Part shown: positions 16,574 to 25,143 of the stretch, one piece after another
How the letters are laid out: every line of letters starts with the position of its first letter
How positions within the stretch are numbered: position 1 is the first letter of the stretch
From: Streptomyces ambofaciens ATCC 23877
Lineage (GTDB): Bacteria; Actinomycetota; Actinomycetes; Streptomycetales; Streptomycetaceae
DNA: 64,000 nt
Assembly: GCF_001267885.1 (NCBI RefSeq)
Contig: NZ_CP012382.1
Location: 5,319,001 to 5,383,000, forward strand
Reading direction: 5' to 3'
The notes under the pieces: model-generated
Databases searched by the model: none
What the model was told of the DNA's origin: nothing
Seen by the model: only the letters and a program-made list of their open reading frames with translations
Translations under genes and position numbers: made by a program

Positions 16574-17656
16574 CTACTCCTCGACCAGCAGCTTCTCCCG
16601 CAGCTGCGCCAGTGTGCGGGCCAGCAGCCGCGACACGTGCATCTGCGAGATACCGACCTCCTGCGCGATCTGCGACTGGGTCATGTTGCCGAAGAAACGC
16701 AGCAGCAGGATCCGCTTCTCCCGCGGCGGCAGGTCCTCCAGCAGCGGCTTGAGCGACTCCCGGTACTCGACGCCCTCCAGGGCCTCGTCCTCCGCTCCCA
16801 GGGTGTCCGCGACCGCCGGGGACTCGTCGTCGGTGTCCGGGACGTCCAGGGACAGCGTGGAGTACGCGTTGGCCGACTCCAGGCCTTCCAGGACCTCCTC
16901 CTCCGAGATCGACAGCCTCTCGGCGAGCTCGTGGACCGTGGGGGAGCGCCCATGCAGCTGCGAGAGCTCCGCCGTGGCCGTGGTCAGGGCCAGCCGCAGC
17001 TCCTGAAGCCGGCGCGGGACCCGCACCGCCCAGCCCTTGTCCCGGAAGTGCCGCTTGATCTCGCCGACGACCGTCGGGGTCGCGTACGTGGAGAACTCCA
17101 CGCCGCGGTCCGGGTCGAAGCGGTCGACCGACTTGATCAGCCCGATGGTCGCGACCTGGGTGAGGTCGTCCAGCGGCTCGCCGCGGTTGCGGAAGCGGCG
17201 CGCGAGGTGCTCCACGAGCGGCAGGTGCATGCGGACCAGCCGGTTGCGCAGCTCCGCGTAGGCGGGGCTGTCCTTTTCCAGGGTGCGCAGCTCGGCGAAC
17301 AGGAGGCGCGCCCCGCTGCGGTCCTGCGGGTCGTGCCGCGTGCCCTGCGGGCCCCGTGCGCCCGGCGCGCCGTCCTCGGAGTGTCGCTCGTGCTCGCTCA
17401 TCGTCCCGCCCGTTGCCCTTTCCCGAGCCCTCGCCTCCGCTCGGACGGGCCGGCCGGGGGTGTCCCCGGTCCGTGGCCCGTCACCCGGGACGACGACCCC
17501 GGGGGAGGTCTCGTCCTCCGGATGCGGCCGGGCCTGCTCGGGGATGCCGTCGATGCCGTCCGCCACGCGTCGGGCCTCGTTCTCAGAACGTGCGCCCTCG
17601 GCCGGCAGCTCCCGTGTGCCGTTCTCGTCCCGCACCGGCCCGTCCCCGTCCCTCAC
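16574..17656 (-). CDS. sigH: SigB/SigF/SigG-family sigma factor SigH
   Basis: 360 residues from the GTG at 17656, which overlaps the anti-sigma stop in a GTGA. The C-terminal 275 residues are a full group 3 sigma factor. Region 2 contains LVRMHLPLVEHLARRF and DDLTQVATIGLIKSVDRFDPDRGVEFSTYA, region 3 follows, and region 4 ends SQIAQEVGISQMHVSRLLARTLAQLR. Ahead of it lies an acidic, Pro-rich extension of about 85 residues. A second strong start is the ATG at 17401, which would make the core sigma alone. In S. coelicolor sigH is known to give several protein forms and to act in stress response and septation. Its anti-sigma factor is encoded just upstream. Confidence 0.9.
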   Translation of the reverse strand: MRDGDGPVRDENGTRELPAEGARSENEARRVADGIDGIPEQARPHPEDETSPGVVVPGDGPRTGDTPGRPVRAEARARERATGGTMSEHERHSEDGAPGARGPQGTRHDPQDRSGARLLFAELRTLEKDSPAYAELRNRLVRMHLPLVEHLARRFRNRGEPLDDLTQVATIGLIKSVDRFDPDRGVEFSTYATPTVVGEIKRHFRDKGWAVRVPRRLQELRLALTTATAELSQLHGRSPTVHELAERLSISEEEVLEGLESANAYSTLSLDVPDTDDESPAVADTLGAEDEALEGVEYRESLKPLLEDLPPREKRILLLRFFGNMTQSQIAQEVGISQMHVSRLLARTLAQLREKLLVEE

Positions 17657-18066
17657 GTCGGCCCGGGTCCCGCGCCGCGCTGTTTGTAGAGGCTGATCGA
17701 AACGGTTTTGTCCTCGTCCACGGCGGAGGAGACCTTGCCCGCCAGGGCGGACAGCACGGTCCACGCGAAGGTGTCGCGCGAGGGCGCGTGGCCGTCCGTG
17801 GTCGGCGCCGAGACGGTGACCTCGAGCGAGTCGTCGACGAGGCGGAAGACACAGCTGAGCACCGAGCCGGGCACGGCCTGCTGAAGCAGGATCGCGCAGG
17901 CCTCGTCGACTGCGATGCGCAGGTCCTCGATCTCGTCGAGGGTGAAGTCCAAACGGGCTGCGAGGCCGGCCGTCGCCGTACGCAGCACCGACAGGTAGGC
18001 ACCCGCGGCCGGCAGCCGGACTTCGACGAAGTCCTGGGTCGCGGGCTCGCCTGCGATCTGGGACAC
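17653..18066 (-). CDS. RsbW-like anti-sigma factor of SigH
   Basis: 137 residues with the HATPase_c fold of the RsbW/SpoIIAB group. The N-box region reads LDEIEDLRIAVDEACAILL, about residues 42-60. The protein binds the sigma factor and keeps it inactive until a partner is released. The GTG at 18066 follows a GGAGGTGAG ribosome site. The stop overlaps the sigH GTG, so sigma and anti-sigma are made in step. Upstream, a minus-strand TACTAT (18206-18201) followed by GAGTGACAGTG may be a -10 box with a BldD-like half-site; this is a weak reading. S. coelicolor names for this gene include prsH, ushX and rshA. Confidence 0.9.
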   Translation of the reverse strand: MSQIAGEPATQDFVEVRLPAAGAYLSVLRTATAGLAARLDFTLDEIEDLRIAVDEACAILLQQAVPGSVLSCVFRLVDDSLEVTVSAPTTDGHAPSRDTFAWTVLSALAGKVSSAVDEDKTVSISLYKQRGAGPGPT

Positions 18067-18315
18067 CCTCACCTCCAAGGTGGTACAAGCGTTACAGGGC
18101 CGAGGATCGACCCCGGGGCAACGCGATACGTGGTTCAGCGGTGACGTTATCGCGCTCCGAACTTTCCTGTCCCCGAGACCCCAACCCCGCACTGTCACTC
18201 ATAGTAAACACATGAACACGCACAGTGGCTAGAGGTTCGGCGGGCCCAAATCGGAAGAGCGCGCGCCGGGTTGACGTACCCAGGCCTCAGACGGTCGAAC
18301 CGTCTCCGGCCGAGG

Positions 18316-18576
18316 TCACACGAGGACGTGGTCGACGAAGCACCAACGCCAGTTCTCGCCCGGTTCGAAGGTGCGCATCACCGGGTGACCGGTCTCGTTG
18401 TGATGTGCCGTGGCGTGCTGCCTCGGCGAGGAGTCGCAGCAGCCGACGTGCCCGCAGTAGAGGCACAGCCGGAGCTGTACCGGGTCCGTGCCCTCCGCCA
18501 GGCACTCCGGACAGGTCTGGCTGCGCGGCTCCGGTTCCGGGTGCGGCAGCGCGTCGGCGTGCGTGCACTGTTTCAT
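18316..18576 (-). CDS. UBP-type zinc finger protein
   Basis: 86 residues forming a single zf-UBP domain. Cys and His ligands are spread as CTHAD at the N-terminus, CPECLAEG, LCLYCGHVGCCDSSPRQHATAHHNETGHPV, then WRWCFVDH. In eukaryotes this domain binds the ubiquitin C-terminus; bacteria lack ubiquitin, and small free-standing copies such as this are common in actinobacteria with unknown role. Start ATG at 18576 matches the first residues of the domain. It is divergent from the antiporter gene 61 bases away. Confidence 0.85.
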   Translation of the reverse strand: MKQCTHADALPHPEPEPRSQTCPECLAEGTDPVQLRLCLYCGHVGCCDSSPRQHATAHHNETGHPVMRTFEPGENWRWCFVDHVLV

Positions 18577-18637
18577 GATTGCCAGGTTACGACGGGCGTG
18601 CGGATGGCCGCGCGGAAAAAGAGGGCGGGCGAGGACG

Positions 18638-20230
18638 ATGGACGTGATGCCGCTGCTGTTGCTGGTCGCGGGCAGTGCCGCGATCGCGGCGGTGGGGCGG
18701 CGGGTGCCGGTGCCCGCGCCACTGCTGCTGGTCGCGGCGGGCCTGGCGGTGAGCTACGTCCCCGGAGTGCCCGACTACACCCTCGACCCGCACATCGTCC
18801 TGCCCCTGCTGCTGCCCCCGCTGCTCCACACGGCGGCCACCGACAGCTCCTACCTGGACCTGCGGGCGCAGGTGCGGCCCGTGGCGCTGCTCTCCGTGGG
18901 CTACGTGCTCTTCGCGACCTTCGTCGTCGGCTGCGCCGCGTACCTGATCGTGCCGGGCCTGCCGCTGACCGCGGCCCTGGTCCTCGGCGCGGTGGTGGCG
19001 CCGCCGGACGCCGTCGCGGCCACGGCGGTCGCCCGCCGGGTGGGTCTGCCGTCCCGGATCACGACGATCCTCCAGGGCGAGTCCCTGGTGAACGACGCCA
19101 CCGCGATCACCGCCTTCAAGGTGGCGCTGGCGGCGGCCGTGGGCGAGGGGGCGACCTGGGCCGGCGGGATCGGGGAGTTCCTGATCGCGGCGGTGGGCGG
19201 CGTGGGCGTGGGCCTGGTGCTGATGGCGCCGATCCACTGGCTGCGCACGCATCTGAAGGAGGCGCTCCTGCAGAACACGCTCTCCCTGCTCGTCCCGTTC
19301 TTCGCCTACGCGGTGGCGGAGCAGGTGCACGCGTCCGGGGTGCTCGCGGTGGTGGTCGTCGCGCTCTTCCTCGGGCACCGCGCGTGGGAGGTCGATTTCG
19401 CCACCCGTCTCCAGGAGGAGGCGGTGTGGAAGATGGTGGCCTTCGTGCTGGAGTCGGCCGTGTTCGCCCTGATCGGACTCCAGCTTCCCGTCGTCCTCAA
19501 GGGACTCGGGGAGTACGAGGGTGCCGACGCCGCCTGGTACGCGGTCGCCGTCTTCCTGGTGGTCGCCGCCGCCCGCTTCGTCTGGGTCTACCCGGCGACC
19601 TTCCTGCCGAGGCTGTCGGCACGCGTCCGCGCGCGCGAGGGGGACCTGTCGTGGAAGGGGCCGTTCGTGATCAGCTGGGCGGGGATGCGCGGGGTCGTCT
19701 CCCTGGCGATCGCCTTCTCCATCCCGCTCACCGTGCACGGCGGCGAGCCCTTCCCCGGACGCAACCTCATCCTGTTCCTCACCTTCACCACGGTCATCGG
19801 CACGCTGGTCGTGCAGGGCGTGAGCCTGCCGCCGCTGATCCGCCTGCTGAAGTTCCCCGCGCGCGACGTACAGGCCGAGACGCTGGCCGAGGCGAACGCC
19901 CAGGCGCAGGCCTCCCGCGCCGCCGAGCAGCGCCTGGACGAGCTTCTCGCGGACGAGCGCAACGCCCTGCCCGCCCCGCTCGCGGACCGTCTCCGTACGG
20001 TCCTGGAACGCCGCCGCAACGCCGTCTGGGAACGGCTCGGACAGGCCAACCCCGTCACCGGGGAGAGCGTGGACGACACCTACCGGCGGCTGTCCCGGGA
20101 GATGATCGGTGCCGAGCGCGAGGTCTTCGTCCGGCTGCGCGACGGCCGCTACATCGACGACGAGATGCTCCGGACGCTGCTGCGCCGGCTGGACCTGGAG
20201 GAGGCGGCGGCGTACCGGGAGACGGCATAG
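18638..20230 (+). CDS. Na+/H+ antiporter, CPA1 (NhaP/NhaK-like) family
   Basis: 530 residues. About 12 membrane helices occupy the first 410 residues, with the CPA1 ion-site motif VVAPPDAVAATAVARRVGLP (about 123-142) and ESLVNDATAITAF (about 148-160) containing the paired acidic residues. WAGMRGVVSLAIAFSIPL lies near 345. A charged cytoplasmic tail of about 120 residues includes a helical, coiled segment (TLAEANAQAQASRAAEQRL). It exchanges Na+ or K+ for protons at the membrane. ATG 18638 with GGGCGAGGAC upstream begins just before the first helix. Confidence 0.9.
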   Translation: MDVMPLLLLVAGSAAIAAVGRRVPVPAPLLLVAAGLAVSYVPGVPDYTLDPHIVLPLLLPPLLHTAATDSSYLDLRAQVRPVALLSVGYVLFATFVVGCAAYLIVPGLPLTAALVLGAVVAPPDAVAATAVARRVGLPSRITTILQGESLVNDATAITAFKVALAAAVGEGATWAGGIGEFLIAAVGGVGVGLVLMAPIHWLRTHLKEALLQNTLSLLVPFFAYAVAEQVHASGVLAVVVVALFLGHRAWEVDFATRLQEEAVWKMVAFVLESAVFALIGLQLPVVLKGLGEYEGADAAWYAVAVFLVVAAARFVWVYPATFLPRLSARVRAREGDLSWKGPFVISWAGMRGVVSLAIAFSIPLTVHGGEPFPGRNLILFLTFTTVIGTLVVQGVSLPPLIRLLKFPARDVQAETLAEANAQAQASRAAEQRLDELLADERNALPAPLADRLRTVLERRRNAVWERLGQANPVTGESVDDTYRRLSREMIGAEREVFVRLRDGRYIDDEMLRTLLRRLDLEEAAAYRETA

Positions 20231-20349
20231 ACGGACCGGCCCGGCAGGGAGCGGCCCGGCATGGACCGTCGGCCGGGAGTGGGCCCGGACCGTCTCGGCC
20301 GGGAGAGGGCGCGGGCGGTGGCCGCCGCCGGTTCGTCGCGCCGCCCGGC

Positions 20350-21258
20350 TCAGGGGAAGGGGCGGCCGGTGATGACCGCCGCCAGGGTCGTCCCGCGGGG
20401 GAAGGCGCCCTCCTGGGTGAGGGCGAGCAGGGCGTGCAGCATCTTGGCGACGTAGATGCGCTCCACGGGCAGGCCGTGGCGGCGTTCGAAGTCCTCGGCG
20501 AAGGAGTCGAGCTCGGGGGTGGTGCGGGCGTAGCCGCCGCAGTGGAAGCGGTCGTCGAGGCTCCAGGCGCCCCGGACCCCGCCGAAGGCCCGGATCTGGA
20601 GGCGCCGTACCTCGTCGGTCAGGAAGCCGCCCTTGAGGACGGGTATGCCGAGCGCCCGTCTCCCCGGGGGGAGGCCGGCGGCCAGCCCCGCGAGCGTGCC
20701 GCCGGTGCCGCAGGCGAGCGCGGCCACGTCGGCGTGCTCGCCCAGTTCCCCGCCGAGGGCCCGGCAGCCGCGGACGGCCTCCGCGTTGCTGCCGCCCTCG
20801 GGGAGGACGACCGCGTCCTCGGCGTCCACCGCGCGCAGGAGGGCGCCCAGGGTCTCCGGATCGGATGTGCGGCGGTACGTCGTGCGGTCGACGAAGTGCA
20901 GTCGCATGCCGTCGGCCGCGCACCGCTCCAGCGACGGGTTGAGCGGCCGGCCGGCCAGCTCCTGGCCGCGCACCACGCCCACCGTGGACAGCCCGAGCAG
21001 GCGGCCGGCGGCGGCCGTCGCGCGCAGGTGGTTCGAGTAGGCGCCGCCGAACGTGACGACCGTGCGATCCGCAGCCATGGCGAGATTCGGTGCCAGTTTG
21101 CGCCATTTGTTGCCGACCACCTCGGGGTGGATCAGGTCGTCCCGCTTGAGGAGCAGCCGGACACCGAGACGCTCGAACCGCCCGTCGACGACCTCCTGCA
21201 AGGGGGAGGGCAGGCGGGGCCGCAGGGCGGTGAGGTCGTGGGGGTCGGTGCCGGTCAC
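20350..21258 (-). CDS. PLP-dependent ACC deaminase / D-cysteine desulfhydrase family protein
   Basis: 302 residues of fold-type II PLP enzyme. The N-terminal RLGVRLLLKRDDLIHPEVVGNKWRKL holds the PLP lysine (GNKxRK, about residue 48), and TFGGAYSNHLRATAAAGRLLG gives the phosphate-side motif. The C-terminus GGYARTTPELDSF fits the family. It is related to 1-aminocyclopropane-1-carboxylate deaminase and D-cysteine desulfhydrase; which substrate is used cannot be decided from sequence alone. The GTG at 21258 is preferred over the ATG at 21294 because it begins the conserved part. The next gene upstream (amidase) ends 37 bases before it on the same strand. Confidence 0.85.
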   Translation of the reverse strand: MTGTDPHDLTALRPRLPSPLQEVVDGRFERLGVRLLLKRDDLIHPEVVGNKWRKLAPNLAMAADRTVVTFGGAYSNHLRATAAAGRLLGLSTVGVVRGQELAGRPLNPSLERCAADGMRLHFVDRTTYRRTSDPETLGALLRAVDAEDAVVLPEGGSNAEAVRGCRALGGELGEHADVAALACGTGGTLAGLAAGLPPGRRALGIPVLKGGFLTDEVRRLQIRAFGGVRGAWSLDDRFHCGGYARTTPELDSFAEDFERRHGLPVERIYVAKMLHALLALTQEGAFPRGTTLAAVITGRPFP

Positions 21259-21295
21259 CCCGTCATTGTCGCGCCGCCGCGCGACGGCGGGCACG

Positions 21296-21901
21296 TCACC
21301 TCAGCCGGTCGCCGATCCGGTTCCGCATCGAGGTCATCGTGAACCCCCGCGGGTCCACCTTGCCCGGCTGCCATTCGAGGTGGCCGATGACGGACCGCTC
21401 GTTCCACCCGTGGTGACGGCAGACCGCGGCGGCGGCCCGTTCGATCGCCTCCAGCTGCGCCGCGGGCCAGGGGTCGTCGCCGTCGCCCAGGTTCTCGCAC
21501 TCGAACCCGTAGAAGTGCCGGTTGCCGTCGGTGTTCGCCTCGTTGTCCCCCGGCAGCCCCCTCTCCGCGATCACCGCGCGCAGGACGTCGTCGTCGCCCA
21601 GCCCCGCGTGGTTGGCCCTGCCGTACCCGACCAGGTGGACTCTGCCGTCCTTGGTGATCACCCCGTGGCACAGCGGCCCCGGCAGGCCCGCGTAGCCCTT
21701 GCGGCAGATGTCCACCGTCCGTGCGCTGCCCTTGGTGACCGTGTGGTGGATCATCACGCCGTGCACGGGCCCCCAGGGGCCCTTGTGGTTGCGGTTGTGG
21801 TCCCGCCAGTCGCCGACCTCGACGACGGTGAGTCCCTCCGCCTTGAGCGCCTTGATGAAACTGCTCGCGGACATGGGTGAGGCCACGCTCGGCTCCTTCA
21901 C
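21296..21901 (-). CDS. N-acetylmuramoyl-L-alanine amidase (Amidase_2, endolysin-like)
   Basis: 201 residues. One Amidase_2/PGRP zinc amidase domain fills the protein: MIHHTVT (first zinc His), HAGLG, IGHLEWQPGKVDP (second His and the acidic ligand). No signal peptide or membrane anchor is seen. The N-terminal SSFIKALKAEGLTVVEVGDWRDHNR segment is like those of phage endolysins. It would cleave the amide bond between N-acetylmuramic acid and L-alanine. How it would reach the wall is unclear. GTG 21901 is the outermost start; ATG 21874 is an alternative. It is divergent from the encapsulin gene. Confidence 0.85.
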   Translation of the reverse strand: MKEPSVASPMSASSFIKALKAEGLTVVEVGDWRDHNRNHKGPWGPVHGVMIHHTVTKGSARTVDICRKGYAGLPGPLCHGVITKDGRVHLVGYGRANHAGLGDDDVLRAVIAERGLPGDNEANTDGNRHFYGFECENLGDGDDPWPAAQLEAIERAAAAVCRHHGWNERSVIGHLEWQPGKVDPRGFTMTSMRNRIGDRLR

Positions 21902-22202
21902 TCTGCGCGACGACCGCCCGGCGCGTTCGCCTCCTACGGTGCTTGTACCGAAACGGAGCGCTCCCTAGTACTTGGTCGGTCCGCGAGCGAGCGGTTTCGG
22001 ACAATCTCATCCCGGCCAACTGCCCTGAACGGGGCCGGACAAGACGCCGAGACGCCGAACAAGCACCCATACCTGCCCGGGTCTCCGGTGATCCATTCCC
22101 GCTCTTTCGGGTAATACCATCAGCACGCTCCGTGAGGAAGGCTGGTCCTCGCACATCGATGCCGGGCGCAGCCGTCCGGCATGACCGGGAGGGCAATTCC
22201 TT
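21902..22202. other. Divergent control region between the amidase gene and eshA
   Basis: 300 bases without a gene. The eshA ribosome site GGGAGGG lies at 22188-22194. A GGGTAA at 22109-22114 resembles a SigB-type -10, but no GTTT sits at the right distance, so I do not call a stress promoter. I find no convincing operator. Confidence 0.4.
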
Positions 22203-23609
22203 ATGTCGGTAGGCGAAGAGGTCCGCACCGAGCAGACCAGGCCGCAGCAGAGCCTCGGCACGGCGGCCGCGCGGAACCTGGCCACCACGACCAAGTCCGT
22301 TCCTCAGATGCAGGAGATCAGCTCGCGCTGGCTGCTGCGCACCCTCCCCTGGGTGGACATCCAGGGCGGTACGTACCGGGTGAACCGGCGCATGACCTTC
22401 GCCGTGGGGGACGGCAGGGTGACGTTCGTGAAGACCGGCGACCGCGTCGAGGTCATCCCGGCGGAGCTGGGCGAGTTGCCGGCCCTGCGCTCGTACGAGG
22501 ACGAAGAGGTCCTCTCGGAGCTCGCGCGCCGCTGCGAGCAGAGGGAGTTCGGCCCTGGTGAGGTGATCGCCTCCTTCGGCGGCCGGGCCGACGAGGTCTA
22601 CCTGCTGGCGCACGGCAAGGTGGAGAAGGTCGGCAGCGGCCCCTACGGTGACGACGCGGTGCTCGGCGTCCTCGCCGACGGCGCCTACTTCGGCGACGAG
22701 GCGCTGCTCGACGGGGACGCCATCTGGGAGTACACCGCCCGGACGGTCACCGCCTGCACGGTGCTCGTCCTGCCGCGCCAGGACGTGGAGCAGGTCGCGG
22801 AGCGTTCGGACTCGCTGCGCACGCACCTGGAGGGGCGGCGCTCGATCCCCGACCAGCCCACCAACAGGCACGGCGAGAAGGCGATCGACCTCTCCGCCGG
22901 GCACAGCGGCGAGCCCGACATCCCGCACACCTTCGTCGACTACGAGGCCCGGCCCCGTGAGTACGAGCTGAGTGTCGCCCAGACCGTGCTGCGCATCCAC
23001 TCGCGCGTGGCCGACCTCTACAACCAGCCGATGAACCAGACGGAGCAGCAGATCCGTCTGACCGTCGAGGCACTGAAGGAGCGCCAGGAGCACGAGCTCG
23101 TCAACAACCGCGAGTTCGGCCTCCTGCACAACTGCGAGTACGACCAGCGCATCCAGCCGCACGACGGGGTTCCCGGCCCGGACGACCTGGACGAGCTGCT
23201 GAGCCGCCGGCGCGGCACCAAGCTGCTGCTCGCCCACCCGCGCGCGATCGCCGCGATCGGCCGCGAGCTCAACAGGCGCGGGCTCGTCCCCGAGACGATC
23301 GACATCGCGGGCAACCGCATCCCGACCTGGCGCGGCGTGCCGATCTACCCGTGCAACAAGATCCCGGTCACCGAAGCCCGTACGACGTCGATCATCGCGA
23401 TGCGTACCGGCGAGCAGGACCAGGGCGTCATCGGTCTGCGGGCCACCGGCATCCCGGACGAGATCGAGCCGAGTCTGTCGGTGCGCTTCATGGGCATCAA
23501 CGAACAGGCCGTCATCAAGTACCTGGTCACGGCCTACTACTCGGCCGCGGTCCTCGTGCCGGACGCGCTCGGAATCCTGGAGAACGTCGAGATCGGCCGC
23601 TGGCAGTGA
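22203..23609 (+). CDS. eshA: Family 2B encapsulin shell protein EshA with inserted cyclic-nucleotide-binding domain
   Basis: 468 residues. Residues 1-90 and about 245-468 correspond to the HK97-type capsid fold of encapsulins (N-arm, E-loop, then P- and A-domain; compare [25 protein letters not shown] near the end). Inserted at about 100-215 is a CAP-type nucleotide-binding domain ([20 protein letters not shown], then [16 protein letters not shown]). This layout is the Family 2B encapsulin. EshA is known in S. griseus and S. coelicolor as a 52-kDa protein forming large multimers, linked to aerial growth and ppGpp level. The next gene is a prenyl diphosphate synthase with a disordered leader, the expected cargo. 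The binding cassette lacks the canonical PRAAT arginine position, so ligand binding is uncertain. Confidence 0.93.
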   Translation: MSVGEEVRTEQTRPQQSLGTAAARNLATTTKSVPQMQEISSRWLLRTLPWVDIQGGTYRVNRRMTFAVGDGRVTFVKTGDRVEVIPAELGELPALRSYEDEEVLSELARRCEQREFGPGEVIASFGGRADEVYLLAHGKVEKVGSGPYGDDAVLGVLADGAYFGDEALLDGDAIWEYTARTVTACTVLVLPRQDVEQVAERSDSLRTHLEGRRSIPDQPTNRHGEKAIDLSAGHSGEPDIPHTFVDYEARPREYELSVAQTVLRIHSRVADLYNQPMNQTEQQIRLTVEALKERQEHELVNNREFGLLHNCEYDQRIQPHDGVPGPDDLDELLSRRRGTKLLLAHPRAIAAIGRELNRRGLVPETIDIAGNRIPTWRGVPIYPCNKIPVTEARTTSIIAMRTGEQDQGVIGLRATGIPDEIEPSLSVRFMGINEQAVIKYLVTAYYSAAVLVPDALGILENVEIGRWQ

Positions 23610-23632
23610 CGCCAGTCTTCCGAACGCCGTGT

Positions 23633-23667
23633 CCCCGCCCTCGCGGGCGGGTACACCCCGGGGGTAC
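23633..23667 (+). terminator. Two hairpins between shell and cargo genes (attenuator-like)
   Basis: CCCGCCC-TCGC-GGGCGGG (about 23634-23651) is followed at once by GTACACCCCGGGGGTAC (23651-23667). No U-tract follows. They lie in the 87-base gap between eshA and the prenyl synthase, and could terminate some transcripts or protect the eshA 3' end, setting shell above cargo. Confidence 0.55.
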
Positions 23668-23696
23668 GGAGGCGGACGTATGGGGGAGGTGAGTCC

Positions 23697-24860
23697 ATGA
23701 CGGAGGCTCCGCTCGGCGTCACCGACCCGCGTCGTCCCACCGGCACGCTGGAAAGGCACGGGGTCATCGGCACGCAGCGGGACAAGGAGCCGGAGACGCC
23801 CGCCGACGGGCAGGGGGAGGAGGCCTCGGCCGAGGGGCACGAGGCGGCGGCGCTCCTGCGGGAGTCACGGGCGTCGGTCGACCCCGAACTGCGGGCCGCC
23901 ATGGCGACGTTGCCCCCCTCGATGCGCCGCACCGCGCTCTACCACTTCGGGTGGCAGCACGCGGACGGCAGCCCCGCGGCCGGTAACGCGGGCAAGGCGA
24001 TCCGGCCCGCACTCGTCCTCACCTCGGCCGCCGCCCTCGGCGGACCCGCGGCCCGGGCGGCGGCGGTGCGGGCCGCGGCCGCGGTGGAACTGGCCCACAA
24101 CTTCACCCTGCTCCACGACGACGTGATGGACCGGGACGTCACCCGCCGTCACCGGCCGACCGCGTGGACCGTCTACGGCGACGCCGACGCGATCCTCGCG
24201 GGGGACGCCCTCCACGCACTGGCCCTGCGGATGCTCGCGGCGGACCCGCACCCGGCGTCCGCCGCGGCGGCCGTCCGGCTCGCCGACTGCGTCATGGAGT
24301 TGTGCGAGGGCCAGCACACGGACACGGCCATGGAACGGCGCGCCCCGGGCGAGGTCACCCTGGACGAGACGCTCGCCATGGCCGAGGCCAAGACGGGCGC
24401 CCTGCTGGGCTGCGCCTGCGCCTTGGGCGCGCTGTACGCCGGCGCTCCGGACGAGGACGTCGAAGCCCTGGACCGCTTCGGCCGCGAGGCCGGGCTGGCC
24501 TTCCAGCTCATCGACGACGTGATCGGCATATGGGGCGATCCGCACCGCACCGGCAAGCCGGCCGGGGCGGATCTCGCCGCCCGCAAGAAGTCGCTGCCCG
24601 TCGTCGCCGCGCTCACCTCGGGCACCCCGGCGGCCGCCGAGCTCGCCGAGCTCTACGCGGCACCGTACGAGGAGGACAAGGAGGATCTGGAGCGCACCGC
24701 ACTGGCCGTGGAGCGGGCGGGCGGCCGGGACTGGGCTCAGGCCCAGGCGGCCGACCACATGGCCAGGGCCATGCAGGAACTGGCCCGAGCCGTGCCCGAC
24801 CCGCAGGCGGCGGGCGGACTGCTCGCGCTGGCCGAGTTCGTGACCCGGCGCAGCACCTGA
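23697..24860 (+). CDS. Polyprenyl (geranylgeranyl-type) diphosphate synthase, probable encapsulin cargo
   Basis: 387 residues. The first 55 are disordered, acidic and low in hydrophobics, opening with a short conserved-looking motif, PLGVTDPRRPTGTLERHG (residues 5-22). Such leaders target Family 2 encapsulin cargo. The catalytic all-helical domain follows: GKAIRP (99-104), first Asp-rich motif DDVMD (141-145), EGQHTD (204-209), second motif DDVIG (273-277) and RKKSLP (296-301). It condenses isopentenyl diphosphate with an allylic diphosphate; product length is not decidable. The second motif ends in Gly rather than Asp, common in actinobacterial members. A strong GGGGGAGGTGA ribosome site precedes the ATG. 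No terpene cyclase is adjacent. Confidence 0.9.
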   Translation: MTEAPLGVTDPRRPTGTLERHGVIGTQRDKEPETPADGQGEEASAEGHEAAALLRESRASVDPELRAAMATLPPSMRRTALYHFGWQHADGSPAAGNAGKAIRPALVLTSAAALGGPAARAAAVRAAAAVELAHNFTLLHDDVMDRDVTRRHRPTAWTVYGDADAILAGDALHALALRMLAADPHPASAAAAVRLADCVMELCEGQHTDTAMERRAPGEVTLDETLAMAEAKTGALLGCACALGALYAGAPDEDVEALDRFGREAGLAFQLIDDVIGIWGDPHRTGKPAGADLAARKKSLPVVAALTSGTPAAAELAELYAAPYEEDKEDLERTALAVERAGGRDWAQAQAADHMARAMQELARAVPDPQAAGGLLALAEFVTRRST

Positions 24861-24994
24861 CCGTCGCGCCGGGCCGCTTCGATCGCCCCGGGCGGGTCAT
24901 CGAGCAGCCCGGCGACCGCGCAGGACCCCGGAGCCCGTGCAGAGCCGTACGGCACCTGACCGACGTACGGCCGCACCGCCGAGGGCTCCGGTCC

Positions 24995-25033
24995 GGCGGG
25001 CCCCGCACTTCCCCACGGTGTGCGGGGCCCGCC
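24995..25033 (+). terminator. Terminator after the prenyl synthase gene
   Basis: GGCGGGCCCCGCA (24995-25007) and TGCGGGGCCCGCC (25021-25033) form a perfect 13-bp stem followed by CCTTCG. It closes the eshA-synthase unit before the GNAT gene. Confidence 0.85.
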
Positions 25034-25143
25034 CCTTCGTCGTACTCCCGGGTCGCTCCCTGCCGGCGGTCCTCCGCCGGCACCGGCCGATAGGCTCAAC
25101 CGCCGTACGCACGAGCGAGGTTGAGACGAGAGGGCGGCGGGAC

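Noticed and set aside
17401-18088. A 504-codon version of the sigma factor starting at 18088
   Set aside because: Upstream of about 17656 this frame overlaps the anti-sigma gene and encodes Arg/Pro-rich shadow sequence.
22089-22114. SigB/SigH-type promoter for eshA (GGGTAA)
   Set aside because: No GTTT-like -35 lies 14-16 bases upstream, so the -10 match is probably chance.
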